Under the pieces are notes generated by a model. It saw only the letters and a list, made by a program, of their open reading frames with translations, was not told where the DNA came from and searched no databases. This document shows positions 33,901 to 43,622 of a stretch of DNA of 64,000 nucleotides, in pieces. This stretch comes from Alphaproteobacteria bacterium. Its GTDB lineage: Bacteria > Pseudomonadota > Alphaproteobacteria > Micropepsales > Micropepsaceae. The translations under genes were made by a program, and so were the position numbers. Where the stretch lies: the NCBI GenBank assembly GCA_017308375.1, contig JAFKEW010000062.1, positions 21,686-85,685 on the forward strand. The letters are read 5' to 3'. Each line of letters opens with the position of its first letter. Positions within the stretch are counted from its first letter, which is position 1.

Positions 33901-36900
33901 TTAGAATTGAAGCGTGACGGTGCGCTCGATCCCACGCCCGAGCAGGGCGGAGAGCTGCGCGATGCGAATGGTCAGCGTGGAGCCGGGGCCGAGTTGCGCG
34001 CCCCAATCCGCGATCTGCTGGGCGCTCGTGTAGACGGCACTCGGCGCGCCGGTTTCGAGCGTCCGCAACACGGTCGCGCCATTGAGGATATCGACCTCGT
34101 AGGCTTCGACATCTTCACCGAGCGGGACGTCGACCGTCGCCCAGCTATCAGCGGCCAGATCCCGGCTCCGCCTCGTCCAGCGGATCGTGTAGTCGCCCGG
34201 AACCCGTCCATGCCGATAAGGCTGCTCGACATGGGCCACCGCGAACGGCAGCAAGCCCCGGCCGATCGGCGTGAACTCATCTGCGATATAGGACGCGTCC
34301 GTGTATGGCAGGCCGGCCGGCCCGACGAGCCAGTTATAGGTCCGGTCAATGTCGTTCAGAGAGATCGGTACCCGCGAGAGGCTCGAATCCAGAACAACGA
34401 ACTTCGCACCGGCCGGAACCGTTGCGACCATCTGATCCTCGGTGCCACGGAGGCCACGAAGGAGCCGAGTCAGCCGATAGCGATTGGCCCCGATCAACTC
34501 GACCTCGCCGGCCTGCACGATCTCCCAGACGTCCGGTGCCGTTTCCACCGCGAAGGCATTAGCGCCATCGAAAAGCGAAATGTCGGTAACGCTCTGGAGC
34601 GTACCCGTGGGGAGATTGATCACGAGCGCGTTACCCATGTCGAAGCGCGACGTGGGGCCGGAATGGAAACCCTCGACGGTGGTGCCGAACTGCGCGCGGC
34701 TCGAGAAACTCGACAAGCGCAGAAAGTCGTCGAGGGTCGGGCTGTAGTAGATGGCCATCGAGCCCGGCCAGGGATTTGCATACGCACCGATCAACGGCTG
34801 GTGCGCATCCTCGAGCACCGAGATCTGCGGCAGGTCGAGGAAAACCACCTGCGGCTCGCCGAACAGGATCGTGCGCGCCACCGCGGCGGCCCGGTCGCCG
34901 CCCGGCGGAAGATCATAAACCTCCCGGTCCTGCATGATGGCCGTAAGCGCCCGGTCCGCCCCGTCATTTGTGGTCAGGAGACGAAGATCATAGAGCCGCC
35001 CGTCATGCTGGATCGCCAGCACATCGGACGGATCAAGCCCGAGGCGCGACGGCGGAAGCCGGAAGCTCGCGCCCTCACGGCCGACCCATATCTCCTGCAG
35101 CGTGCGCCGGACGCGGCGCTCCGCTTCCTCGGGCGGCACTGCAACCGGAAAGGCAGTAGAGGTGATGCGCGAGGCCTCGACGGTTATGCGTCGCGCTTCG
35201 ACTGTGGCCGTGTCGTATTCTTCATCGGCCCGGGCAATCGACCACTTGATGGCCTGCGGCAGCTCGGTCTCCTGACCGCGCTCGAACTCGATCACGTCGC
35301 CATTGCCGTCCTGCTGCACCAGATCGTCGAGCGAAAGCGTAGCCGCCGGCGCGCGACCGCGCATGCGGAACATGATCCGACCCTCGCTCTCCACCGCATC
35401 GAAGCCGAAGTGCTGAGCCAGCGTGGCGATCGATGCGCGCGGCGATTCCAGAGCGCCGATGACATAACCCTCAAGCCCACCCCACATCTGACGAACGTCG
35501 ACGAACTCGGGTGTCAGCCCCGCCCGGCCGCAGAGATATCGGACCAGCGCCGCCAGCGAGACGGAACCCAGCCGGCCATTAAGCCAATGCCCGAGCCGCC
35601 AATTCTCACCGTCCGACCAGACGTCGTCCAAGGCGGGAAACCATGGATAAGGCCGGGCATCCCACGTCCAGGCCGCACACTCGTCAACGTCGATCATCCG
35701 CCCCGAATAGACGGCCGAAGCCGGATTATTGGCGTTGTCACGCCAATAGGTCAGCACGGCCTCGAGGTATGCCCTCTGGATGGTGTCATCTCGCCAGCCC
35801 CGCGAGAAATACGGCGCGAAGGATTCCGAGGATTTCGGATCATAGAACGTGTTGGGCTGGTTTGTGCCACGGTCAACCGCCGGACAGCCGAACTCGGTGA
35901 AGCGGATGGGCTTGCTCTCGGGCACCCATGCGGTCGGCGCTCCGCTCTCGGTCCCGCCCGACCGGTTATAGTGCTGGTTTGACCACCAGGACCGAAGATC
36001 CTTGTAACGGAACACCCACGGCTTGCCCGCACCGCCATCGGTGATGGGAGTGCGGATTTGCGAAGCCCTCGCGCCGGCCGAGGCATAGTACCAATCAAAG
36101 CCCTCGCCGCCCTCGATGTTGGATTGCAGGTATTCGCGCTCATAGATCGAGGCGAACTCCCCGGCGTCGACGTGATCAAACCCATCGCGCCAGTCCGAGA
36201 GCGGCATGTAGTTGTCGATACCAACGAAGTCGACATTCGGCGCTGCCCAGAGCGCGTCGAGGTTGAAATAGACGTCTCCCGAGCCATCGCCGGGATGGTG
36301 CCCGAAATACTCGGACCAGTCCGCCGCATAACTGATCTTCGTGCCCGCGCCGAGGATGGCACGGCAATCGTTAGCCAGCGTCACCATCAGGCCTACGGCC
36401 GGATAGTCGCTGGCCGAACTCCGTACCTGGGTGAGGCCACGCAACTCCGAACCAATCAGGAAGGCGTCGACTCCGCCGGCGGCCGCGCACAATTGCGCAT
36501 AGTGCAGGACCATCCGACGATAGCCCCAGGTTCCGTTAAAGAACGCGGCGACCTGCGTAGCCGCATCCCCGGTTTTGTCCACGCTCCCGGCATATCCCGC
36601 CGCCGGCGAACAGGTGATGCGCCCGCGCCAGGGAAAGACGGGCTGGCCGTTCGTTCCCGCATTGTCACTGTAGGGATCAGGCAAGCCATTTTCTGATGGG
36701 ATATCCATCATGAGGAAAGGATAGAGCGTCAGGCGCAGGCCGCGCGCCTTGCACTCCTGAATGGCCTGGGTGACGGAAAAATCTGAAGGCGTACCGCCGA
36801 AGGCCGGCCGCCCGTCCAACTGGCTGACCACCTGCGCCGAACCGCGCGAAATACCATCCACCGACCATGCGCGGCTGTTATCCTTGCTGGCGATCTCGAC

Positions 36901-37824
36901 CTTCGGCCGGATTTGGCAATTTCCCGCACGCAAATCGCTGCCGAACCACGACACGACGAGCGACACGCTCTCGATGCCCGGACAGGACGCCTGCAGGCGA
37001 TCGAGCGACACCCGAAAATCCGCAGTCGTTGACACGGCCAGGACGTTCTCGGATGCCGTAGTTCCACCGCCAGCCTTTCGAGTGACCTTCTCGGTGGCAT
37101 ATACGAACTCGCCGGTGCCCGGGATGATGGTCACCGCCTTTGTTGCGCCCTCGGCGGTATCCGCCTCGTCGAGCGCTCGAAACACCTCGACGTTGAGCTG
37201 CGGAATGCGGTTCCCGAACCGCTCGAGCAGGATATCCTCGAACACGAGGTAGGCGGTGCCGCGATATCCCGGCGTCTCGTTCCCGGTGCGCGCCGCGATG
37301 TAGGGATCCGGCGCCTGGCTTTCGTCGCCCGCATACCACCGCCAGTCGACCCCCTCGAGGTTCATCAACTCGCCATCCGCCCAGATGCGGCCGATGCCGG
37401 AAATCGGGCCCTCGCAGAGCGCTACCGCGAACGAGCAGTAGTAGAGGTATGTGGTGGTGATGATCTCGGGCGACGATCCACCGCCGATCCCGCCCTTGCC
37501 GCCACCGCCCTGGCGATCCTCGACGACCTCTTCCCGGAAGTCCGTCGCCCAGACCACGTTCCCGCCGACGCGCATGCGCCCGAACACTTGCGGGATCACT
37601 GCGCCCTCGGTCGCCCCGGTGATGCGGGCTGTTTCGAGGCGCGCGCCCTCGATGCGCTGGGCAGGAGGCGCCGGCGTGAACAGGCTGACAAGATAGCTAT
37701 CGACGGCGGTGCCGATTGCGGTGCCGACCGCGCCACCGATGGCGGCGGCCGAGACGCCAAGAATAGCGCCGCCAATGGAGCCACCGATGGCCGTGCCAAC
37801 AATGCCCAATGCGATAGAAGCCAT
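33901..37824 (-). CDS. Tail hub/host-specificity protein with GTA TIM-barrel domain
   Basis: This 1307-residue protein is the large distal tail protein of the GTA gp15/lambda J type. A Gly/Ala-rich hydrophobic N-terminus (about 1-50) is followed by the first hub domain (VIPQVFGRMRVGGNVVWATD, LYYCSFAVALCEGPISGIGR). Next come a glycoside-hydrolase-like TIM barrel (about 390-720; AAGGVDAFLIGSELRGLTQV, FVGIDNYMPLSDWRDG, FTEFGCPAVDRGTNQPNTF) and the tail-type-3 domain (about 800-950). It closes the tail tube and may hydrolyse a cell-surface polymer. Start and size agree with the family. It follows the NlpC/P60 gene by 3 bases. Confidence 0.88.
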   Translation of the reverse strand: MASIALGIVGTAIGGSIGGAILGVSAAAIGGAVGTAIGTAVDSYLVSLFTPAPPAQRIEGARLETARITGATEGAVIPQVFGRMRVGGNVVWATDFREEVVEDRQGGGGKGGIGGGSSPEIITTTYLYYCSFAVALCEGPISGIGRIWADGELMNLEGVDWRWYAGDESQAPDPYIAARTGNETPGYRGTAYLVFEDILLERFGNRIPQLNVEVFRALDEADTAEGATKAVTIIPGTGEFVYATEKVTRKAGGGTTASENVLAVSTTADFRVSLDRLQASCPGIESVSLVVSWFGSDLRAGNCQIRPKVEIASKDNSRAWSVDGISRGSAQVVSQLDGRPAFGGTPSDFSVTQAIQECKARGLRLTLYPFLMMDIPSENGLPDPYSDNAGTNGQPVFPWRGRITCSPAAGYAGSVDKTGDAATQVAAFFNGTWGYRRMVLHYAQLCAAAGGVDAFLIGSELRGLTQVRSSASDYPAVGLMVTLANDCRAILGAGTKISYAADWSEYFGHHPGDGSGDVYFNLDALWAAPNVDFVGIDNYMPLSDWRDGFDHVDAGEFASIYEREYLQSNIEGGEGFDWYYASAGARASQIRTPITDGGAGKPWVFRYKDLRSWWSNQHYNRSGGTESGAPTAWVPESKPIRFTEFGCPAVDRGTNQPNTFYDPKSSESFAPYFSRGWRDDTIQRAYLEAVLTYWRDNANNPASAVYSGRMIDVDECAAWTWDARPYPWFPALDDVWSDGENWRLGHWLNGRLGSVSLAALVRYLCGRAGLTPEFVDVRQMWGGLEGYVIGALESPRASIATLAQHFGFDAVESEGRIMFRMRGRAPAATLSLDDLVQQDGNGDVIEFERGQETELPQAIKWSIARADEEYDTATVEARRITVEASRITSTAFPVAVPPEEAERRVRRTLQEIWVGREGASFRLPPSRLGLDPSDVLAIQHDGRLYDLRLLTTNDGADRALTAIMQDREVYDLPPGGDRAAAVARTILFGEPQVVFLDLPQISVLEDAHQPLIGAYANPWPGSMAIYYSPTLDDFLRLSSFSSRAQFGTTVEGFHSGPTSRFDMGNALVINLPTGTLQSVTDISLFDGANAFAVETAPDVWEIVQAGEVELIGANRYRLTRLLRGLRGTEDQMVATVPAGAKFVVLDSSLSRVPISLNDIDRTYNWLVGPAGLPYTDASYIADEFTPIGRGLLPFAVAHVEQPYRHGRVPGDYTIRWTRRSRDLAADSWATVDVPLGEDVEAYEVDILNGATVLRTLETGAPSAVYTSAQQIADWGAQLGPGSTLTIRIAQLSALLGRGIERTVTLQF

Positions 37825-37827
37825 GGT

Positions 37828-38277
37828 TCAGATGGTCTTTCTCAAAGCGTCCCGCTGCTGCGGATAAAGGAAGGCGAACGTGATGCGCCGGCGCCAGGCG
37901 TCGGTGAGCGGTTCCTCGATCACACCGAGGCTGTGGTAGGAATGAACGAAGGCGCCCTCGTCGGTCAGGATCCCGCAGTGCTTGGCGATCGCCGATTCCC
38001 TCATCCGGAATAACACCACCGCGCCCGGCCTAATTTCAGCGAGAGGGATCGGTACCATGTAGGCCGCCAGCCCTTCGGCCAGCACCTCCCGCGCGCCGAC
38101 CTCGCCCCAATCCCGGGAGTACCGTGGAACTTTGACCGGCTCCGGCCCGATCAACTCGCGCCAGACGCCCCGCGCCAGCCCGAGGCAATCGCAACCGATT
38201 CCCTTTCGGCTGGCCTGGTCGTGATATGGCGTGCCCAGCCAGCCCCGCGCGGTTTCGATGACGCGAGCGCTCGACAT
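37828..38277 (-). CDS. NlpC/P60 family phage cell-wall peptidase
   Basis: From ATG 38277 the protein has 149 residues. The Cys nucleophile lies in GIGCDCLGLARGVWRE, the catalytic His in AIAKHCGILTDEGAFVHSY. It corresponds to GTA gp14, a tail-tip peptidase that opens peptidoglycan during DNA entry. The frame is open upstream into the DUF2163 gene, but that stretch is out-of-frame sequence of that gene. It precedes the hub gene, as expected. Confidence 0.85.
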   Translation of the reverse strand: MSSARVIETARGWLGTPYHDQASRKGIGCDCLGLARGVWRELIGPEPVKVPRYSRDWGEVGAREVLAEGLAAYMVPIPLAEIRPGAVVLFRMRESAIAKHCGILTDEGAFVHSYHSLGVIEEPLTDAWRRRITFAFLYPQQRDALRKTI

Positions 38278-38288
38278 AGCCCGCCGGC

Positions 38289-39173
38289 TCACAGAACCTC
38301 TCCCGAGTTGCGGCCGCTTTTGGTCGCGTAGCGGATCAGCGCGTCCTGGCCCGGGATGTGCGGGAAGCCCCGGAAATTTGCCATATTCGCGAACTTGGCC
38401 CGGCAAGTGCCGGTGCGCTTATCGCACCCGGCGCGGACCACGAAGGCATCACCGATGGCGATGGCGCGGACCGGCTTCTCGAGCAGACTGATCGTCACGA
38501 TGCCGCCGACCTTGGAGTGAAGCATCACCTCTGCCCGCCGGTCATTGTTTTCGCCGCTCGCCCACTCGAGAGAGCCGAACGCAAACCAGCCATCATCAAA
38601 GGCGTCGATCCCCGAGACAACGAAGGCGCGGTCCCGCAGGACACTCGTCACCGATCCGGTGCCCTTGAAGGCAGAGGCCTCGAGGTTGACCTTGCAGCGG
38701 CCGTCGCCGAGCTCCGCATCGCAAGTCGCCATGTATGCGCGACCGACTGTCTGCTGCAGGATATGCGCCATGGAGCGCACCTCGGCGACGAAGATCATGC
38801 GGCCGCGCCGGACCTGCCCGATGTTGCCGCGCCGCAGGAGAACCCGCTCGGCGGTGCTCTGCCAGTTGACCCGCCAGACCTCGACGATCGCATTATCCCA
38901 CCGCCCATCGAGGATATCCGTCTCGGTGATGCGGTCGGAAGAAACGACCCCTTCGGCGTCCTGGCTGTCGACGGCAAGATCGGACCCAGCGCGGACCTCG
39001 GACGCGATGAGGCCCGACTCCGGCTCGAAGTCGGTGCCATCGAATACCAGCGTCACGTCATGGTCAGTGAAGCCGAACACCTCGCCGTCCGAGCGCGTGA
39101 TGCGCCAGCACCAGGCAAGCGTCGTCGCCCCGCTGGCCAGATGGCCAGCGAGACCGCCGTCAAATTGCTTCAT
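38289..39173 (-). CDS. DUF2163 tail protein (GTA gp13-like)
   Basis: The 294-residue protein matches DUF2163/BR0599: TTLAWCWRITRSDGEVFGFT and DHDVTL at the N-terminus, and the C-terminal cysteine block GCDKRTGTCRAKFANMANFR with GFPHIPGQD. In gene transfer agents and related siphoviruses it is part of the iron-binding distal tail complex between DUF2460 and NlpC/P60 proteins. Here DUF2460 is not directly upstream: three receptor-binding genes lie in between. Confidence 0.88.
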   Translation of the reverse strand: MKQFDGGLAGHLASGATTLAWCWRITRSDGEVFGFTDHDVTLVFDGTDFEPESGLIASEVRAGSDLAVDSQDAEGVVSSDRITETDILDGRWDNAIVEVWRVNWQSTAERVLLRRGNIGQVRRGRMIFVAEVRSMAHILQQTVGRAYMATCDAELGDGRCKVNLEASAFKGTGSVTSVLRDRAFVVSGIDAFDDGWFAFGSLEWASGENNDRRAEVMLHSKVGGIVTISLLEKPVRAIAIGDAFVVRAGCDKRTGTCRAKFANMANFRGFPHIPGQDALIRYATKSGRNSGEVL

Positions 39174-39197
39174 GGGAACTCCCGCGGCGCCCGGCGC

Positions 39198-40817
39198 CTA
39201 ACCGTAATTCGTCACCAAGGTGAAGGTATTCGGGTTGATGATCGAAAGATCGCCGCTCCGATTCCGATAGATTTTCCCTCTCATCGTTGGAGCGTTCACA
39301 AAGCGGAGGTGCGCATACCCGGGGTCCAATGCACCACGGACTTTGCAGTCCTCAAACACCAGATCGTCAATGGTGCCTCCCTCGAGCCAGAACAAATGGG
39401 TGGTCGCGCCGGGCTGCGGCAGGAACAGGCAGTCGCGAGCAACCACGTTCTTGAAGCCGTCCATGTAGAACATGGCCGTCCGACCGTGCTGGAAGGCGCC
39501 CTTGAGGTAGAGGAAGCAATTGGTCGCCCAGATGCCGTATTCCGGGTTTGCAGACGGGTGATTGCCCGACAACTGCACCCCGGTCCCCTCGACGTACAGA
39601 TGGATGGGCTGCGCCTCCGAGACACCAATCACCCTGATCAGAGAGTTGACGGTGGATCCGTCTCCAACGTCATTGCCGTTGCTGGTGAGGTTCTTGATCC
39701 ACACGTTGTAGAGATCGCGAGCACCCTGCACGCCGACGCCCGTAAAGATGGGATGCGAGCCCACCTGACGGGCAATGTGGATGCCACCCTGGCAGCGGTT
39801 GATCTCGCAGTCCTCGATGATCACATTCCGCGCGCTACCCCGGATCGCGTAGCCGCCCATGACGTTCTGGAAGAAGCACGAGCGCACCACGATCTGGTCG
39901 ATGCCGAACTTCTCGGTCTCGTCGAAGTCCAGCGCCTGGCTGTCCGACACGCCCTCGAACCGGCACCGCTCGATGACGCCGGGGCCGAACCAGTTACAGG
40001 CCGTCTTGATGTGCTGGCCAAAGATGGAGTCGCGCAGATACGACCCCTTGCCGATGTTGTAGGCCACGATCGACGAGCTGCTCCACTGCGAGGCCGGGGC
40101 ATTCGATTTGTTCTTGCTGAACTCGCAGCGCTCGATTTCCAGCTTCGTGGCGAGGAAGGGATTGGAGCCGGTATACTGCACGGTCAGGATTTCGCCCGGA
40201 GACGCGCCGAAGAAGCTGTCGTGCGCATAGACCCGGCGCGCATCCGTAATCTGCACTTCCCCGTCCATATAATCGAAGATATTCGAGAAAACCGTGTTGT
40301 CCCGATTGGCCCCGTTTACCACCCGGACGTGATCGAATTCGATCAGGGCACCGCCATTGAGCCAGAGCAGCGGGTGCCCGCCGGCACCGGACGGATTGCT
40401 GCCATTGTTCTGCCCGTCGATCACCAGATTGCGGAACGTCAGCGAAACATTGTTCGCCTTGCTCGTTTTCAGGATCGTCGCGCAGGTGCTGGCATAGACG
40501 CCGTTGAAGTCCGCGACGAGCGCCGCTCCGCCCAGGTCGAGCAAGAGGCTCTGAGTGAGCTCGGCATCCACGAGCTTGAACCGGCGCGTTGCGTCGGTGC
40601 AGATGATCTTGCCGTGCCCCTGCGCCCAGGCTTCCGCGCAGGCCATCAGGAACATTCCTGTTTCGTCTGATCCATCGCCCTTTAGGCCGAAGGCGACGAG
40701 ATCGACGCCCTGCACCGCCACGACCGGGTCGTCCGGATCCACAGGATCAACCGGATCAACAGGCGTAGTGCCGAGCAGGGCTGCTTCGAATGCTCTGTAA
40801 TTCCGCATCTTAATCAT
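39198..40817 (-). CDS. Right-handed beta-helix tailspike-like protein
   Basis: This 539-residue protein has a short N-terminal region with a proline hinge (PVDPVDPVDPDDP, residues 19-31). A pectate-lyase-like entry follows (VDLVAFGLKGDGSDETGMFL), then beta-helix rungs throughout (e.g. NNVSLTFRNLVIDGQNNG, RNVIIEDCEINRCQGGIHIA, VVARDCLFL). Such proteins bind or degrade surface polysaccharide. I see no sure catalytic set. Its start overlaps the end of the short fibre gene by 8 bases. It sits inside the otherwise conserved GTA-like tail block. Confidence 0.75.
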   Translation of the reverse strand: MIKMRNYRAFEAALLGTTPVDPVDPVDPDDPVVAVQGVDLVAFGLKGDGSDETGMFLMACAEAWAQGHGKIICTDATRRFKLVDAELTQSLLLDLGGAALVADFNGVYASTCATILKTSKANNVSLTFRNLVIDGQNNGSNPSGAGGHPLLWLNGGALIEFDHVRVVNGANRDNTVFSNIFDYMDGEVQITDARRVYAHDSFFGASPGEILTVQYTGSNPFLATKLEIERCEFSKNKSNAPASQWSSSSIVAYNIGKGSYLRDSIFGQHIKTACNWFGPGVIERCRFEGVSDSQALDFDETEKFGIDQIVVRSCFFQNVMGGYAIRGSARNVIIEDCEINRCQGGIHIARQVGSHPIFTGVGVQGARDLYNVWIKNLTSNGNDVGDGSTVNSLIRVIGVSEAQPIHLYVEGTGVQLSGNHPSANPEYGIWATNCFLYLKGAFQHGRTAMFYMDGFKNVVARDCLFLPQPGATTHLFWLEGGTIDDLVFEDCKVRGALDPGYAHLRFVNAPTMRGKIYRNRSGDLSIINPNTFTLVTNYG

Positions 40818-41367
40818 CCGTCTCGTACATCATGGTGCCGTAGAGGCCGCCGGCCTTCACTTCAGACTGCGTCAGGATGGCGTTGTTTCCAGCGGTGCTG
40901 GACGACGCATAGAAGGTCACGTCCCCGGCGAGCAGGAAGCCATACACGCCGCCATTTTCGGTGGCAGGCAGATCGAAGCAATTTTGATAGGGAACCTGCA
41001 TGGCAACACGCCTCCCGGTGGAGGTCATCGCCGCGAACGGCAGGCTGGCGCCGTCCAGCGTCAGCACGCCATCCATGCCGCCAAGAGTGACGATTCCCAC
41101 GTACATGGTGACAAACACCAACCGGCCAGTTTTTACGTAAAACCCGTTTTGCGCGGAGAAGGTAGGAGCGCCCGGTGTCGTTCCGCCCTTAAGAGCCGGC
41201 GTCCACGCCCCGCTGCTCTGGGAGACGTAGCGCGTCCCGCCCGCCGTCACACCATCATGCAATCGCAGCTCATCGCGCTCGGTGTCGACGGTGATCTCAC
41301 CAATCGCCCCGATGTATGCGCCGTTCTCCGCCGTGGTTCCCCGTCGAAAGCGAAGTTGATCCGCCAT
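40810..41367 (-). CDS. Short tail-fibre protein, copy of the long fibre C-terminus
   Basis: 185 residues. The first 30 (LRFRRGTTAENGAYIGAIGE to ELRLHDG) resemble the small N-terminal domain seen in phage tropism determinants. The remainder (SSGAWTPALKGGTTPGAPTF, YVKTGRLVFVTMYVG, GGLYGTMMYETDD) is clearly homologous to the C-terminus of the fibre encoded at 41369-42958. The ATG lies right after the stop of that gene. It is a probable receptor-binding paralogue or a capping protein for the fibre. Confidence 0.65.
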   Translation of the reverse strand: MADQLRFRRGTTAENGAYIGAIGEITVDTERDELRLHDGVTAGGTRYVSQSSGAWTPALKGGTTPGAPTFSAQNGFYVKTGRLVFVTMYVGIVTLGGMDGVLTLDGASLPFAAMTSTGRRVAMQVPYQNCFDLPATENGGVYGFLLAGDVTFYASSSTAGNNAILTQSEVKAGGLYGTMMYETDD

Positions 41368-41368
41368 T

Positions 41369-42958
41369 TTACTGCTCCGTCTCGTAGGTCATTGTTGCGT
41401 AGAAAGCCCCGGCCTCGCCCAAATGCGCATCGGTGATGGGGACGTTCCCGGTTGTATTGGTGGCCGTATAGAGCCGGATGTTCCCCCCGATATTCAGGCC
41501 CTTAATATTTCTCTCATTCTCTCCGAGCAGGAAGTTCGACCAATACGGGACAATCAGCCCCTGCCGCCTGGCTGCGTCTGTCAAAGACGCAAATGGCAGG
41601 CAACTACCGGGGATCATGATTGGTCCCGATATGCCACCCTTGGCACTCCAAGCCAGATAGAGGCTGACGAAAACCAGCCGGCCCATTTTCACGTAGTAGC
41701 CAGACTGCGCGGCATATGTGGGCGATCCTGGTGTCGACGCGCCGGCCAGTATCGGGGTCCACGACCCGCTGGACTGACCAGGGATCGTCGCGCCGCCCTC
41801 GGTTTCGCTATCATGCAGACGCAATTCCATGCGCTGCGTATCCACGGTCAACTCGCCCGCCAGCCCCAGGAAGGCGTCGTTAAGGGCGGTCGAGTGACGG
41901 CGCAGCTTCAGCTGTTTCCCGTCTGCAACGGTGCCCAGATCGATCACGTCTCCGGGACCGTACGCTAGGTCGACCTCATAGCGCGGGCTGTTCTCGATAA
42001 GGAACGGCGCCGTCGCCGACAGACCGCCAAAATCGTGCCCGCCGGCCAAAAGCGCTTGAGCATCAAAGTGAGGCAGAGCGGCCAAACCGAGCGCGGCCCT
42101 CCCGCTGGACAGATCCGCGCTGGCGAGCAACTCCAAGCCCGTGGCCCCGTAGAGCGACGGAGAAAGCTGGGCGAGCCCAACGCTCCCTTCAGCTGCGGTC
42201 ACGCCCGACATCCAGAGAGCCCAATCCAGGCCGGGAGCCGGCGTCACGTTCGTGCTGGGCCGCAACGCGAGCCAAAGCGATCCGCCGCTGATAACGACTT
42301 GCCCAGCCGTATAGCTGGTCCCGCTGTCCCAAGTGCCGGCAAAAAACTCGATCGCGCGTTGCGCCCACCACTTGGCCGAGCGATCGGATACGCCATCGCC
42401 ACCCGCATCCACGCTGATGGGGTCGCCGCTCTGCGCCCACTCTTCCGCGTAGGCGATCTCGTCGGCGATCTCGGACTCTGCCGCGCCAACAATTAGCGCC
42501 GCCTTGGCCGCCCAATGGCGCGCCGAATATTCCTCCGGGTCCAGAAGGACGGGATCATCTTCCGGATTGGTAGCCCACTCCCGCGCCACGTCCCGAGCGT
42601 CTCTCGACTCGTCCCGATACTGCCGAGCCTCAAGCACCTCGGAGGGAGTGATCGGCGCGACCTGCGTGTCGATCAGATCCGAGATATTCAGCGCGCCCGT
42701 CCCATCGGGCACGCCCACCTCGAAATAGCGGTCGGCATCGCCGAGGCGCACCATCACCAGATAGTTGCCCGGCACCACCGCGACGTTGATGGCGCCGGCC
42801 GCGTCGGTGGACGTGCGGAACAGCTCGTCGACGATGACGGACGAGCCCTGCGCGCGGGTTTTGCGCGGGGCGCGATACCAGGTCAGCGTCCGGTTGGCGA
42901 CTACGACGCCCTCCGGCGTGCGGAAAACACCCGTGATCGTGCGGGGCGCGTCACTCAT
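41369..42958 (-). CDS. Long tail-fibre protein
   Basis: From ATG 42958 (GAAGGAG upstream) 529 residues are encoded. The N-terminal about 95 residues form a small beta domain (TITGVFRTPEGVVVANRTLT, VVPGNYLVMVRLGDADRYF). A helical Ala/Glu-rich region follows (YRDESRDARDVAREWATNPE), then a shaft, then a C-terminal domain with MELRLHDSETEGG, SSGSWTPILAGASTPGSPTY and GAFYATMTYETEQ. The last part is duplicated in the next gene. Role inferred: adsorption to the host. Confidence 0.7.
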   Translation of the reverse strand: MSDAPRTITGVFRTPEGVVVANRTLTWYRAPRKTRAQGSSVIVDELFRTSTDAAGAINVAVVPGNYLVMVRLGDADRYFEVGVPDGTGALNISDLIDTQVAPITPSEVLEARQYRDESRDARDVAREWATNPEDDPVLLDPEEYSARHWAAKAALIVGAAESEIADEIAYAEEWAQSGDPISVDAGGDGVSDRSAKWWAQRAIEFFAGTWDSGTSYTAGQVVISGGSLWLALRPSTNVTPAPGLDWALWMSGVTAAEGSVGLAQLSPSLYGATGLELLASADLSSGRAALGLAALPHFDAQALLAGGHDFGGLSATAPFLIENSPRYEVDLAYGPGDVIDLGTVADGKQLKLRRHSTALNDAFLGLAGELTVDTQRMELRLHDSETEGGATIPGQSSGSWTPILAGASTPGSPTYAAQSGYYVKMGRLVFVSLYLAWSAKGGISGPIMIPGSCLPFASLTDAARRQGLIVPYWSNFLLGENERNIKGLNIGGNIRLYTATNTTGNVPITDAHLGEAGAFYATMTYETEQ

Positions 42959-42971
42959 GCCGATAGCTCCT

Positions 42972-43622
42972 TCAACCAGGCAGGGGCGGCTCGGGAAGCC
43001 GCAATTCAATGAGGGGGATGGAAGGGACCGAGCCGTGCTGCTCGACGTCGAGCGTCACGTCCATCATGTCGGTGTCGAAGCGAACCGGCACGTCGAACTC
43101 GAAGCCGGCGGTGACGGCCGCGCCGGTGGCGGGAGCCGCGTCGAACGAAAGGATCCCGGTGGCCGGGTCGACAGACCATCCTGAGAACAGCTCGGCGTCG
43201 GCCACCGCGACCCGGAGCGTTCCCGATACCGGCTTGCGAATGGGACGCCAGATGCCCAGCGCCTCATCGCCGTATCGCTTGCGCAACCGGAAATGCTGCT
43301 GGGAGCCGTTGCCAGTCCCGAGCACCTGGTCGCCAGGCCCGACAGCCCTAGAGGGAAGGCAGGACTTGTAGTCAGCGTAATCCTTGAACCGGAAGCCGTA
43401 GAGCTGCCCGAGGCGCGCCTCGAAGAAGGCGACCACCTCGGCCAGATCATCGGCTCGCCGGATCCCATAGGAGACATCATAGGCCCGGCGCGCCTGCGCC
43501 CAGCTCGCGTTGCGCTCCTCGTTGCCCGAGGCGAGCGTCACGATCTGGGTCCGGCGGCGGGGCCCACCGCGAGCACCGCGGCCGATCTTGTCGGGGAAGC
43601 GAACCTCGTGAAAGCTCATCAC
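42972..43622 (-). CDS. DUF2460 tail protein (GTA gp12-like)
   Basis: The 216-residue protein shows DUF2460 landmarks: FHEVRFPDKIGRGARGGPRR, RTQIVTLASGNEERNASWAQ, YGFRFKDYADYKS and the C-terminal PLIELRLPE. It is the distal tail protein that links the tube to the hub in gene transfer agents. Its ATG overlaps the tape-measure stop by 4 bases. Confidence 0.9.
   Translation of the reverse strand: MMSFHEVRFPDKIGRGARGGPRRRTQIVTLASGNEERNASWAQARRAYDVSYGIRRADDLAEVVAFFEARLGQLYGFRFKDYADYKSCLPSRAVGPGDQVLGTGNGSQQHFRLRKRYGDEALGIWRPIRKPVSGTLRVAVADAELFSGWSVDPATGILSFDAAPATGAAVTAGFEFDVPVRFDTDMMDVTLDVEQHGSVPSIPLIELRLPEPPLPG

Noticed and set aside
33874..35982. 702-codon frame opposite the tail hub gene, and similar ones at 38358-40670, 49533-51653 and 53387-55324
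   Set aside because: All are antisense to recognised phage genes and have Arg/His-rich translations without domains.
40810..42958. Diversity-generating retroelement target in the fibre genes
   Set aside because: The short fibre starts like a tropism determinant, but I find no reverse transcriptase, no template repeat and no adenine-biased variable repeat in the window.
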